Assembly: GCA_003520205.1 (NCBI GenBank)
Contig: DOVG01000124.1
Coordinates: 1-5,779, forward strand
DNA from: Lachnospiraceae bacterium
GTDB lineage: Bacteria; Bacillota; Clostridia; Lachnospirales; Lachnospiraceae
Length of the DNA: 5,779 nt
Direction: 5' to 3'
Part shown: piece by piece, positions 1 through 5,523 of the stretch
How positions within the stretch are numbered: position 1 is the stretch's first letter
Layout of the letters: each line of letters opens with the position of its first letter
Made by a program: the position numbers and the translations under genes
Notes under the pieces: generated by a model
Databases searched by the model: none
Seen by the model: only the letters and a program-made list of their open reading frames with translations
What the model was told of the DNA's origin: nothing

Positions 1-733
1 TAAGACGAACGGCAGAGTCAGTTGTATTTACACACTGTCCACCATTTCCTGAAGCACGCATAACATCAATACGTATATCTTTTTCATCTATAGTGATATC
101 AACATCTTCCGCCTCAGGCATAATAGCAACAGAAGCAGCCGATGTATGGATACGTCCACCTGATTCAGTTTCAGGAACTCTCTGTACACGGTGTACGCCG
201 CTTTCATACTTAAGCTTCGAATATGCACCTTTACCTTTAATCATAAAGGTAACATCCTTGATTCCACCTATACCTGTATCATCTATGGATATAAGTTCAG
301 ACTTCCATCTCTTCTTCTCTGCATAGTGCTGATACATACGATATAATTCATACGCAAAAAGGGCAGCTTCTTCACCACCTACTCCGGCACGTATTTCCAC
401 TACTACGTTCTTATCGTCATTTGCATCCTTAGGAAGAAGCAGTATCTTAAGTTCATTCTCGCATCTTTCTATAGCTTTTTTAGACTCAGCAAGTTCTTCT
501 TTTGCAAGTTCCTTCATTTCTTCATCTGATTCTTCGTCCAGAAGCATAAGGCTCTCTTCTTCATTTTGTTTAGCCGCCTTATATTCTTTGTATTTCTCAA
601 CAACAGGAGTGAGATCACTCTGCTCCTTCATCAGTTTCTTAAATCTTTCCTGATCATTTACAACGCTCGGATCAGAAAGCTGTTTCATAATATCATCAAG
701 TTTTAAAACCAATTCTTCTAATTTATCAAACAT
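1..733 (-). CDS. prfA: Peptide chain release factor 1 (RF1), C-terminus outside the window
   Basis: RF1 recognises UAA and UAG stop codons in the ribosomal A site and triggers hydrolysis of peptidyl-tRNA. The window shows 244 residues of a protein usually about 355-360 long; the rest lies beyond the left edge. Seen directly: an acidic helical N-terminal domain (about 1-100), the RAGVGGEEA segment near residues 115-123, the PET tripeptide at 187-189 inside RVPETESGGRIHTSA, and the catalytic GGQ at 231-233 inside SGNGGQCVNTTDSAVRL. A PxT tripeptide is the stop-codon reading motif of RF1; RF2 has SPF, so RF2 is excluded. The start is ATG at 733-731, with a perfect AGGAGG at 746-741 and a 7-base spacer. 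prmC ends 34 bases upstream with no terminator in the gap, so the two are probably co-transcribed and PrmC would modify Gln233. Nothing is visibly broken. Confidence 0.97.
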   Translation of the reverse strand, partial: MFDKLEELVLKLDDIMKQLSDPSVVNDQERFKKLMKEQSDLTPVVEKYKEYKAAKQNEEESLMLLDEESDEEMKELAKEELAESKKAIERCENELKILLLPKDANDDKNVVVEIRAGVGGEEAALFAYELYRMYQHYAEKKRWKSELISIDDTGIGGIKDVTFMIKGKGAYSKLKYESGVHRVQRVPETESGGRIHTSAASVAIMPEAEDVDITIDEKDIRIDVMRASGNGGQCVNTTDSAVRL

Positions 734-767
734 TTTCAATCCTCCTACAAAATTCAACTATTCATAG

Positions 768-1676
768 TTAAAGTACACCCGACACCACTCTGTCGAGACC
801 ACTCATATCTCTTAGCTTCTTAATATGTTTAAATCCTGCAGCACGCATCAATTCACTTACAGCCGCATACTGCTCACATCCTATCTCAAAACAAAGTCTT
901 CCATCTTCTTTAAGATATTTGGGAGCTTCACTTATAATTCTCCTATAGAACATCAACCCATCAGCCGCGCCATCAAGAGCAAGTCTTGGTTCATAATCTC
1001 TTACATCTTTGACCAGATTATTGATTTCTTTACTCCTGATATACGGAGGATTACTTATAATAAGGTCAAATCTATCCTTTTCGGGAATCGTTCTATCTTT
1101 GTCGCAAAGCGATTCAAATGCAGCAAATAAGTCACTTTTAATTATATGAACATTTGCACCTAACTTGACACTGTTTTCACCAGCCAGAGATATAGCATCA
1201 TCAGAAATGTCCAGCATATATACCTCGTCCTGATAGCCTTCTTTTTCTCTAAAGAGTTTGTAGGATATACCTATACAGCCAGATCCAGTACACATATCCA
1301 GAACTTTAGCATTCCTTCCGGGAGATAATTCCAGAGCATGTAATACAAGATTCTCAGTATCAAATCTGGGAATAAGAACCTTCTCTCTGCAAATGAATTT
1401 ATAATCCATAAAATACGTATATCCTAAAATATATTGGAACGGATAGTGTTTGGCTCTTTTTCTAATACCTTTCATGTATCTCATAGCAGTAAAATCATCC
1501 ACTATTTCGTCCAGCTCAGAGTATAAAGCAGCCAAATCTTTTTTAGTATACTCAACCATAAGCATCCTGGCTTCTGCCCTGGCATTTTCTATACCGGCAT
1601 CTGTAAGGATTCTTGACCCTTTGCTGATAAGACCGCCAAATGATTTCTCGTTATATTTTCTTTCCAGTTCAATCAA
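768..1676 (-). CDS. prmC: Release factor glutamine N5-methyltransferase PrmC (TTG start)
   Basis: This enzyme transfers a methyl group from S-adenosylmethionine to the side-chain amide of the GGQ glutamine in RF1 and RF2, which raises termination efficiency. The 302 residues are slightly longer than the usual 275-290. The N-terminal helical release-factor-binding domain covers about 1-80. It is followed by the family signature QYILGYTYFMDYKF (81-94) with VLIPRFDTE (100-108). The methyltransferase fold has the SAM loop LDMCTGSGCIG (126-136) and the catalytic NPPY (209-212), which grips the substrate glutamine. The C-terminal MSGLDRVVSG (291-300) matches the usual end of the family. The start is TTG at 1676-1674: AGAGG at 1688-1684 has a 7-base spacer, and the next in-frame ATG, at residue 38, would remove part of the conserved N-terminal domain. 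The gene starts 15 bases after the DUF1385 stop and sits directly before prfA, whose product is its substrate. Confidence 0.96.
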   Translation of the reverse strand: MIELERKYNEKSFGGLISKGSRILTDAGIENARAEARMLMVEYTKKDLAALYSELDEIVDDFTAMRYMKGIRKRAKHYPFQYILGYTYFMDYKFICREKVLIPRFDTENLVLHALELSPGRNAKVLDMCTGSGCIGISYKLFREKEGYQDEVYMLDISDDAISLAGENSVKLGANVHIIKSDLFAAFESLCDKDRTIPEKDRFDLIISNPPYIRSKEINNLVKDVRDYEPRLALDGAADGLMFYRRIISEAPKYLKEDGRLCFEIGCEQYAAVSELMRAAGFKHIKKLRDMSGLDRVVSGVL

Positions 1677-1683
1677 AATGTTA

Positions 1684-1688
1684 CCTCT
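1684..1688 (-). promoter_or_regulatory. Ribosome binding site deciding the prmC TTG start
   Basis: AGAGG lies 7 bases before the TTG at 1676-1674 and just after the TAA of the upstream DUF1385 gene (1694-1692). No ATG is near enough to use this site, so it fixes TTG as the start. A rarer start codon keeps expression modest, which suits an enzyme needed in small amounts; that point is inference. Confidence 0.7.
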
Positions 1689-1691
1689 GAA

Positions 1692-2645
1692 TTACTTCTC
1701 GAAACTATCATTTCTAACACACTCTACATACTGTTTCCAGTCCAGTACCCCTTCAACAGACTTTATAGCCACTTCTATCATTGAATCATCCGGCTCTTTC
1801 GTAGTAAGTCTCTGAACCCAGAGACCAGGTGCGCTTAGAATTCTCGAGAAAGCATTATTATGTTTTCCTGCATATCTGATAAATTCATATGATAAACCTG
1901 CTATGACAGGTATAAGTATAATTCTTGACAGAAGTCTGAGCCACATAACCTTCGTGTGAACAAACATAAATACAAATATACTTATGATCATAACTATAAA
2001 AACAAAACTGGTTCCACATCTTTTATGAAATCTGGTATGTTTCCTGACATTTTCAACAGTAAGATCATCTCCTGCCTCGAGACAACTGATTGTTTTATGT
2101 TCAGCACCATGATACATAAATGTTCTTTTTATATCTTCCATAAATGATATAGCAGCCACATATCCCAGAAATATAAGAAGCCGTAAGATTCCTTCGGCTA
2201 TATTGACAAGAATACTTTTATCCGTAAACTTATACAGAAAATTAGCCAAAAAAGCAGGAAGAAGCATAAATACACCTATAGCTATCAATAGCGAAACCAC
2301 CAGAGTTCCTATAAGATATGCGCTTTCAGAACCTGATTTCTTTGTTTCTGTATCTTCAGGGCACACATTTTTTACATCCTGATTCTTTGAATCCTCTTCA
2401 TCATCAAGATATTCTGATGAATCCATCAGAGTCTTCATTCCTATGTATAGAGACTCAAGAAAATTAACTACGCCTCTGACAAAGGGAATCCTTAATACTC
2501 TATGTTTTTCACCCAAAGATTTATATTCAGTTACTTTTACTTCTATATTTTTTTCAGGCGTTCTGACTGCTAATGCATATGAATCAGATCCTTTCATCAT
2601 CACGCCTTCCAAAACAGCCTGTCCACCTATGTATGTTCTTTTCAT
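1692..2645 (-). CDS. DUF1385 (YqhQ-type) multi-pass membrane protein, function unknown
   Basis: A 317-residue protein of the DUF1385 family, represented by YqhQ of Bacillus subtilis; its biochemical role is not established to my knowledge. Seen directly: the N-terminal family signature GGQAVLEGVMM (7-17); an acidic variable stretch EYLDDEEDSKNQD (78-90); hydrophobic segments at about 109-138, 147-169, 210-230 and 236-258; and between the second and third a conserved polar loop with HGAEHKTISCLE (179-190) and HTRFHKRCGTSF (203-214). The His, Glu and Cys residues of that loop could bind a metal, but this is only a guess from residue type. After the last membrane segment comes APGLWVQRLTTKEPDDSMIEVAI (in 272-293), also typical of the family. 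The ATG start at 2645 has only a weak GGTG-type ribosome binding site about 10 bases upstream. It sits between rpmE and prmC/prfA, an arrangement I associate with many Clostridia, which hints at a link to translation or stationary-phase physiology without proving one. Confidence 0.93.
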   Translation of the reverse strand: MKRTYIGGQAVLEGVMMKGSDSYALAVRTPEKNIEVKVTEYKSLGEKHRVLRIPFVRGVVNFLESLYIGMKTLMDSSEYLDDEEDSKNQDVKNVCPEDTETKKSGSESAYLIGTLVVSLLIAIGVFMLLPAFLANFLYKFTDKSILVNIAEGILRLLIFLGYVAAISFMEDIKRTFMYHGAEHKTISCLEAGDDLTVENVRKHTRFHKRCGTSFVFIVMIISIFVFMFVHTKVMWLRLLSRIILIPVIAGLSYEFIRYAGKHNNAFSRILSAPGLWVQRLTTKEPDDSMIEVAIKSVEGVLDWKQYVECVRNDSFEK

Positions 2646-2674
2646 TAATTTTTCACACCATTTTTTAACCTAGA

Positions 2675-2716
2675 AAACGGCAGAGAAGGTCAAATAACTA
2701 ACCTTACCTGCCGTTT
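2675..2716 (-). terminator. Hairpin after rpmE: terminator or attenuator
   Basis: Two 16-base arms (2675-2690 and 2701-2716) pair at 14 of 16 positions around a 10-base loop. The outer nine pairs, AAACGGCAG with CTGCCGTTT, are perfect and the inner five, AAGGT with ACCTT, close the loop. On the minus strand the stem ends in TTTTCTAGG, a short and interrupted U-tract, so termination is probably partial. It lies 21 bases after the rpmE stop and 29 bases before the DUF1385 start, with no convincing separate promoter in between. It would let rpmE be transcribed at a much higher level than the three genes that follow. Confidence 0.72.
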
Positions 2717-2737
2717 AATTGCATGCAAATAATATAT

Positions 2738-2947
2738 CTAGTTTTCTGTCTGAACGCCATACTTCTTATTGAACTTATCTATACGTCCACGAGCCTTAAC
2801 ACTCTTCTGCTGACCTGTATAGAATGAATGGCATTTTGAGCAGATTTCTACATGGATATCTTCCTTAGTTGAACCTGTAACAAACTCATTTCCACAGTTA
2901 CAAACAACCTTTGCCTGATAATAATCCGGATGTATTCCTTCTCTCAT
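2738..2947 (-). CDS. rpmE: 50S ribosomal protein L31, zinc-binding form
   Basis: L31 is a small protein of the large ribosomal subunit that helps bridge the 50S and 30S subunits. The 69 residues match the normal length. It starts MREGIHPDYYQAKVVCNCGN, a typical L31 opening, and carries four cysteines (C16 and C18 as CxC, C36 and C39 as CxxC) that form the zinc ribbon of the zinc-containing (C+) paralogue. KARGRIDKFNKKYG (51-64) is the usual C-terminal rRNA-binding end. The start ATG at 2947-2945 has AAGGAG at 2960-2955 with a 7-base spacer. It has its own promoter and a hairpin leader upstream, and a terminator-like hairpin follows it, so it can be expressed independently of the downstream genes. 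Zinc-binding L31 can serve as a cellular zinc reserve in bacteria that also carry a zinc-free copy; no such copy is in this window. Confidence 0.98.
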   Translation of the reverse strand: MREGIHPDYYQAKVVCNCGNEFVTGSTKEDIHVEICSKCHSFYTGQQKSVKARGRIDKFNKKYGVQTEN

Positions 2948-2968
2948 TTTTATTCTCCTTTTCTATGT

Positions 2969-3021
2969 AACGTATATGTGACACTACGCATAACACGCCC
3001 CGATCACATACCAGCAACGTT
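2969..3021 (-). promoter_or_regulatory. Hairpin leader in the rpmE 5' untranslated region
   Basis: On the minus strand the predicted rpmE leader contains TATGTGA (3010-3004) pairing perfectly with TCACATA (2981-2975) across a 22-base loop. An outer five-pair stem, AACGT (3021-3017) with ACGTT (2973-2969), is separated from it by an asymmetric internal loop (six bases against one). The structure ends about 8 bases before the AAGGAG ribosome binding site. Leaders of this kind are known for several ribosomal protein genes, and L31 leader motifs, including a Firmicutes type, have been proposed. Whether this one belongs to that family I cannot tell. If transcription starts near 3018, the outer stem may be shortened. 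Confidence 0.5.
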
Positions 3022-3024
3022 CAA

Positions 3025-3053
3025 ATACTAGCACATGTATTTATATAAATCAA
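3025..3053 (-). promoter_or_regulatory. Predicted sigma-A promoter of rpmE
   Basis: Minus strand: -35 TTGATT (3053-3048), 17-base spacer, -10 TAGTAT (3030-3025). Each hexamer matches 4 of 6 consensus bases at ideal spacing. The expected transcription start is near 3018, giving a leader of about 70 bases. A perfect 12-base palindrome, ATTTATATAAAT (3039-3050), overlaps the -35 and the spacer. A-rich sequence lies immediately upstream and could act as an UP element. Confidence 0.55.
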
Positions 3054-3054
3054 G

Positions 3055-3106
3055 TATTTTTTTACAGCATATTTTTCTTATATTTTTTTACTGCATATTT
3101 TTCTTA
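3055..3106. repeat. 26-bp perfect-length tandem duplication, two copies
   Basis: Copy 1 is 3055-3080 and copy 2 is 3081-3106. They are identical except for one base (3066 A against 3092 T). Both contain a run of seven T followed by AC, then GCATATTTTTCTTA. The pair fills the gap exactly between the patatin stop codon (3109-3107) and the rpmE -35 region (3053). Read on the minus strand they are A-rich. No terminator hairpin for the patatin operon is seen in this stretch. Confidence 0.9.
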
Positions 3107-3979
3107 CTACTCATTTTTGTTTACTGCTTTTCTTGATATAAACTCAATAAGAGCATCCATATTATTCTGTGCATCAAATCTTCCGAGCTTATACATTCTT
3201 TTAATCTTTTCTATATCCCCTTCAGAACGGGATATCTTAATGGTTCTGCTTGGACGTAAAACAAACGCCCTGCCACTTTCTTCCGCTTCCTTAACATATT
3301 CAAGTTCACGATTATATTCGATATATCTGTTCTCACATGTTTTAAGATATTCCGGATATTCTGAATAAACCCTCTTCATAACAGGAATAGTTCTATCCGG
3401 CTTTTTCTCAAAACCAAGAGGCCTAGTAAGAACGACTATATTCCTGTCAAAGCCGAGTTTTTCTGATGCTTCAAGAGGTATACTGTCAGATGAACCACCA
3501 TCAAGAAGCTTCATTCCGTCGTACTCAACTATTCTTGAAACAAGAGGAAGCGACGCAGAAGCTCTAACAGCATCCATCTGTTTCTTGACATCAGTAATTC
3601 TAATATACTCAGCTTTACCATTTTCAAGATTTGTAGCAACAGAATAAACTTTTGTTTTTTCAGCATTTTCTAAGAATTTATCATAATCAAGAGGGGAAAG
3701 CTCATCCGGTATCTGATGATAACAGAAATCCTCTTCACATACATCACCACTTTTTAGAAATGATGCAATACTCATGAATCTCTTATTACTTCTATACTTA
3801 ACAAAATATCTTATATTACGTGCATACTGCTCACTAACATATGAAATACCATGTATAATTCCAGCCGAAACCCCTAAAAGACCATCAACTTTAACACCAC
3901 GCAGAAGCATTTCATCTAATATACCAGATGTATATATGCCTCTCATTCCTCCGCCTTCAAGTACTAATCCTAAAGCCAT
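3107..3979 (-). CDS. Patatin-like phospholipase with DUF6363-type C-terminus
   Basis: A predicted cytosolic serine acyl hydrolase that would cleave acyl chains from phospholipids or other lipids; the true substrate is unknown. At 290 residues it has the length of the bacterial RssA/YjjU-like group. Seen directly: the glycine-rich oxyanion-hole segment EGGGMRG (8-14), the nucleophile elbow GVSAG (36-40) with Ser38, and the second half of the catalytic dyad, Asp160, in LLDGGSSDSIPL. Both catalytic parts are intact. The C-terminal region, about 215-275 (RYIEYNRELEYVKE, then FVLRPSRTI and YKLGRFDAQ), fits the domain often listed as DUF6363. There is no signal peptide or membrane segment. The ATG at 3979 has AAGG at 3990-3987 with a 7-base spacer. 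It begins 21 bases after the GH25 stop, so the two are very likely one transcript. Co-expression with a wall hydrolase suggests an envelope-lipid role, which is inference. Confidence 0.93.
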   Translation of the reverse strand: MALGLVLEGGGMRGIYTSGILDEMLLRGVKVDGLLGVSAGIIHGISYVSEQYARNIRYFVKYRSNKRFMSIASFLKSGDVCEEDFCYHQIPDELSPLDYDKFLENAEKTKVYSVATNLENGKAEYIRITDVKKQMDAVRASASLPLVSRIVEYDGMKLLDGGSSDSIPLEASEKLGFDRNIVVLTRPLGFEKKPDRTIPVMKRVYSEYPEYLKTCENRYIEYNRELEYVKEAEESGRAFVLRPSRTIKISRSEGDIEKIKRMYKLGRFDAQNNMDALIEFISRKAVNKNE

Positions 3980-4000
3980 AATAAAACCTTTCCATTTTTT

Positions 4001-5224
4001 CTACTCATATAACACATTAAAGTCTACAGCGCAATTAACTCCATCTATTTTGCCTGAACTTGTATGCTGCCACATATAATAACTACCTGTATAATCGGTC
4101 TGACTGGTATAATGAGCAAGCCATACCTTATGGTTTCTCGTATTCGTCCATACAGTTTCAAGGAAATTTAAACTACTATACAGACATGCCTCATATCCGG
4201 CCGCTTCAACTTCATCAGCAAACACTTCAAAGCAGTCATTTATATCCTGAAGATTCATCTTATAATCCTCAAAACCAAGAAAATCTTCCCAGTCATAAGC
4301 TATCGGAAAATCAAGTTTCTCACCGTCCAGCACATCAAGCATATACTTTACACTAGCTCTCGCCTCCTCTGGTGTACTATCTTCAGCATGCCAGTAAACT
4401 CCGACCTTCAGTCCGGCAGCCTTAGCTCCCTGAAGATACTCCTGATAACATCTGTCTGTATAGAATTCATTATCATCATAGCCGCCAATTCTCAGAATCA
4501 CAAAATCGCAGCCTTCAGCCTTAACTTTATTAAAATCGATAGAGCCTTGCCACCTGGAAACATCAAGCCCCAGCTGGGTTCCAGCTTTTCTATATTCTGA
4601 ATCAAAAGACTCAAAGCTTTCTGTTCCCGGTCGAGTAGACGGACCATCATCTTCAGGAGGAGGCGCAGAACCTTCATTGACATTTACTGTCATATCAGAT
4701 GAAGTAGTATGTCCGGCATCGTCCTTCAGAGTAATCGTAACATGATATGTGCCTGTTTCTGCAGTATTCACACTTCCATCCATAATGAGTTCCACATCTC
4801 TATCTACGTCGTCAGCATAGCCTATGTAAGAATGAACATCAAACGGAGTTCCTTTATTCACATTTACATTTTTTGAATTAATAAGAAATACCGGAGCTTT
4901 CGTATCTTCAGTATTCTGATTTACAGTGTATTTATCAGGTGAGCTACTGTCGGAAGAAGCACCCGAATTATCAGTCGCTTCATCTGTAGTTGTAGTATTA
5001 TTCGTATCAACCCTTTGAAAAGTATCCTCTGCCGGAGAAAATATAACTTCTTCAGTTTTTTCCTCGGTTGATTCAGTAGTCATATTTACAGTAACATATT
5101 CAACCAGATTACCCTCGTCATTATCTACTTCATCTGATTTCCTGGCAGAAATCATAGTTATAAGCGCAAGAACTATACCAATAATGAAAACAATTACGAT
5201 AATTGTAATTAACATTTTCTTCAT
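4001..5224 (-). CDS. Membrane-anchored GH25 muramidase with Ig-like domain
   Basis: A lysozyme-type glycoside hydrolase predicted to cleave the MurNAc-GlcNAc bond of peptidoglycan outside the cell. Domain order over 407 residues: a short cytoplasmic end and one membrane helix (about 4-26, no evident cleavage site); a Thr/Ser/Asp/Glu-rich linker (about 45-108); an Ig-like domain of the DUF5011/bacterial Ig kind (about 109-184, APVFLI through GTYHVTITLKDDAGH); a proline-rich hinge with APPPEDDGPSTRPG; and the GH25 domain (about 216-407). In GH25, LGLDVSRWQGSIDF (218-231) carries Asp221 and AYDWED (309-314) carries the Asp311-x-Glu313 pair, the expected active-site acids. The C-terminus has MWQHTSSGKIDGVN and VDFN, also typical. 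The start ATG (5224) has GAGGAG only 15 bases upstream, inside the previous gene, so coupled translation is likely. A phage lysin is less likely because of the anchor and linker. Confidence 0.95.
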   Translation of the reverse strand: MKKMLITIIVIVFIIGIVLALITMISARKSDEVDNDEGNLVEYVTVNMTTESTEEKTEEVIFSPAEDTFQRVDTNNTTTTDEATDNSGASSDSSSPDKYTVNQNTEDTKAPVFLINSKNVNVNKGTPFDVHSYIGYADDVDRDVELIMDGSVNTAETGTYHVTITLKDDAGHTTSSDMTVNVNEGSAPPPEDDGPSTRPGTESFESFDSEYRKAGTQLGLDVSRWQGSIDFNKVKAEGCDFVILRIGGYDDNEFYTDRCYQEYLQGAKAAGLKVGVYWHAEDSTPEEARASVKYMLDVLDGEKLDFPIAYDWEDFLGFEDYKMNLQDINDCFEVFADEVEAAGYEACLYSSLNFLETVWTNTRNHKVWLAHYTSQTDYTGSYYMWQHTSSGKIDGVNCAVDFNVLYE

Positions 5225-5233
5225 ATATATCTG

Positions 5234-5419
5234 TCAAATCTCCTCATATTCAGTAAGCTCGATTATATCTTCCTTATTCCCGCTTCTCTTTATATAATAA
5301 TGACCGCCTTCTACTCCTATACTTTTGCAGGAGCACCTTACTACTCCAACTCTCTTCTTTGACTCTATAATGTCCCCGCATTTCTTACATTGAGCCATGT
5401 TTTTATATATTTTTTTCAT
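5234..5419 (-). CDS. Small zinc-ribbon protein (DUF7695-like), function unknown
   Basis: A 61-residue protein with paired cysteines: CKKC (C11, C14) and CSC (C29, C31), the pattern of a small zinc ribbon. The stretch between and after them (CGDIIESKK, then VEGGHYYIKRSGN and IIELTEYEE) resembles short Firmicutes proteins that I know under the label DUF7695, but I cannot confirm the family here. No function is known to me. It has no signal peptide or membrane helix, so it is probably cytoplasmic. Met1 (5419) is preferred over Met8 because GAGGG lies at 5433-5429, about 9 bases upstream, while Met8 has no site. It is the first gene after the 5495-5523 promoter and ends 9 bases before the GH25 gene. 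Its final codons supply the only good ribosome binding site for GH25, so it may act partly as a coupling leader for that gene. Confidence 0.85.
   Translation of the reverse strand: MKKIYKNMAQCKKCGDIIESKKRVGVVRCSCKSIGVEGGHYYIKRSGNKEDIIELTEYEEI
5240..5245 (-). promoter_or_regulatory. Distant ribosome binding site of the GH25 gene
   Basis: GAGGAG encodes the Glu-Glu near the end of the zinc-ribbon protein and lies 15 bases from the GH25 ATG (5224-5222), longer than the usual 5-9. The TGA stop at 5236-5234 is in the same frame as that ATG. A ribosome ending the first gene would therefore be placed for reinitiation 9 bases later. Confidence 0.5.
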
Positions 5420-5448
5420 AGTATTGTTCCCTCACATAAATACGCCAT
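5416..5448 (-). CDS. Possible 10-codon upstream ORF
   Basis: ATG at 5448-5446 opens a ten-codon frame, MAYLCEGTIL, whose TGA (5418-5416) overlaps the zinc-ribbon start as ATGA. The overlap has the form used in translational coupling. However, no ribosome binding site precedes it, and its codons contain the GAGGG used by the next gene, so it may be chance. Confidence 0.15.
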   Translation of the reverse strand: MAYLCEGTIL

Positions 5449-5480
5449 ATGTTATGCCATTAATCGCACCTTCTGGCACC

Positions 5481-5515
5481 TATGTCATCTTATCATAATA
5501 TATATTAATGACATA
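5481..5515. repeat. 8-bp inverted repeat bracketing the -10 element (operator candidate)
   Basis: TATGTCAT (5481-5488) and ATGACATA (5508-5515) are perfect inverted copies separated by 19 bases, so their centres lie 27 bases apart. One arm covers the expected transcription start and the other lies in the spacer between -35 and -10. A further TGTCA half-site (5518-5522) overlaps the -35. A repressor binding here would block the operon promoter; no regulator is identified. Confidence 0.5.
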
Positions 5516-5523
5516 AGTGTCAA
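5495..5523 (-). promoter_or_regulatory. Strong predicted sigma-A promoter of the zinc-ribbon/GH25/patatin operon
   Basis: Minus strand: -35 TTGACA (5523-5518, 6 of 6 consensus), exactly 17 bases of AT-rich spacer, -10 TATTAT (5500-5495, 5 of 6). Transcription would start near 5488, leaving a leader of about 69 bases with a TGCCA/TGGCA hairpin possibility before the zinc-ribbon gene. A second TTGACT lies 7 bases further upstream (5530-5525). It is the best promoter match I see in the window. Confidence 0.75.

Noticed and set aside
93..326. Plus-strand ORF of 77 codons
   Set aside because: It is antisense to prfA in a region where prfA reads through conserved motifs (PxT and neighbouring residues). 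It has no family resemblance.
1450..1815. Plus-strand ORF of 121 codons across the prmC/DUF1385 junction
   Set aside because: It is the mirror of two well-supported genes, shows only composition-driven Ser/Leu/Ile-rich sequence and has no convincing ribosome binding site.
3111..3136. Third, degraded copy of the 26-bp repeat in the end of the patatin gene
   Set aside because: TTTACTGC and TTTTCTT recur in order, but gaps are needed and the sequence is low-complexity and coding, so chance similarity is adequate.
3774..4356. Overlapping plus-strand ORFs of about 100 codons opposite patatin and GH25
   Set aside because: They lie opposite intact catalytic domains and have no recognisable motifs or start signals.
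4498..4683. Minus-strand 61-codon ORF inside GH25
   Set aside because: It is a second frame of the GH25 gene covering the hinge and the conserved LGLDVSRWQG region, so a real gene there is implausible.
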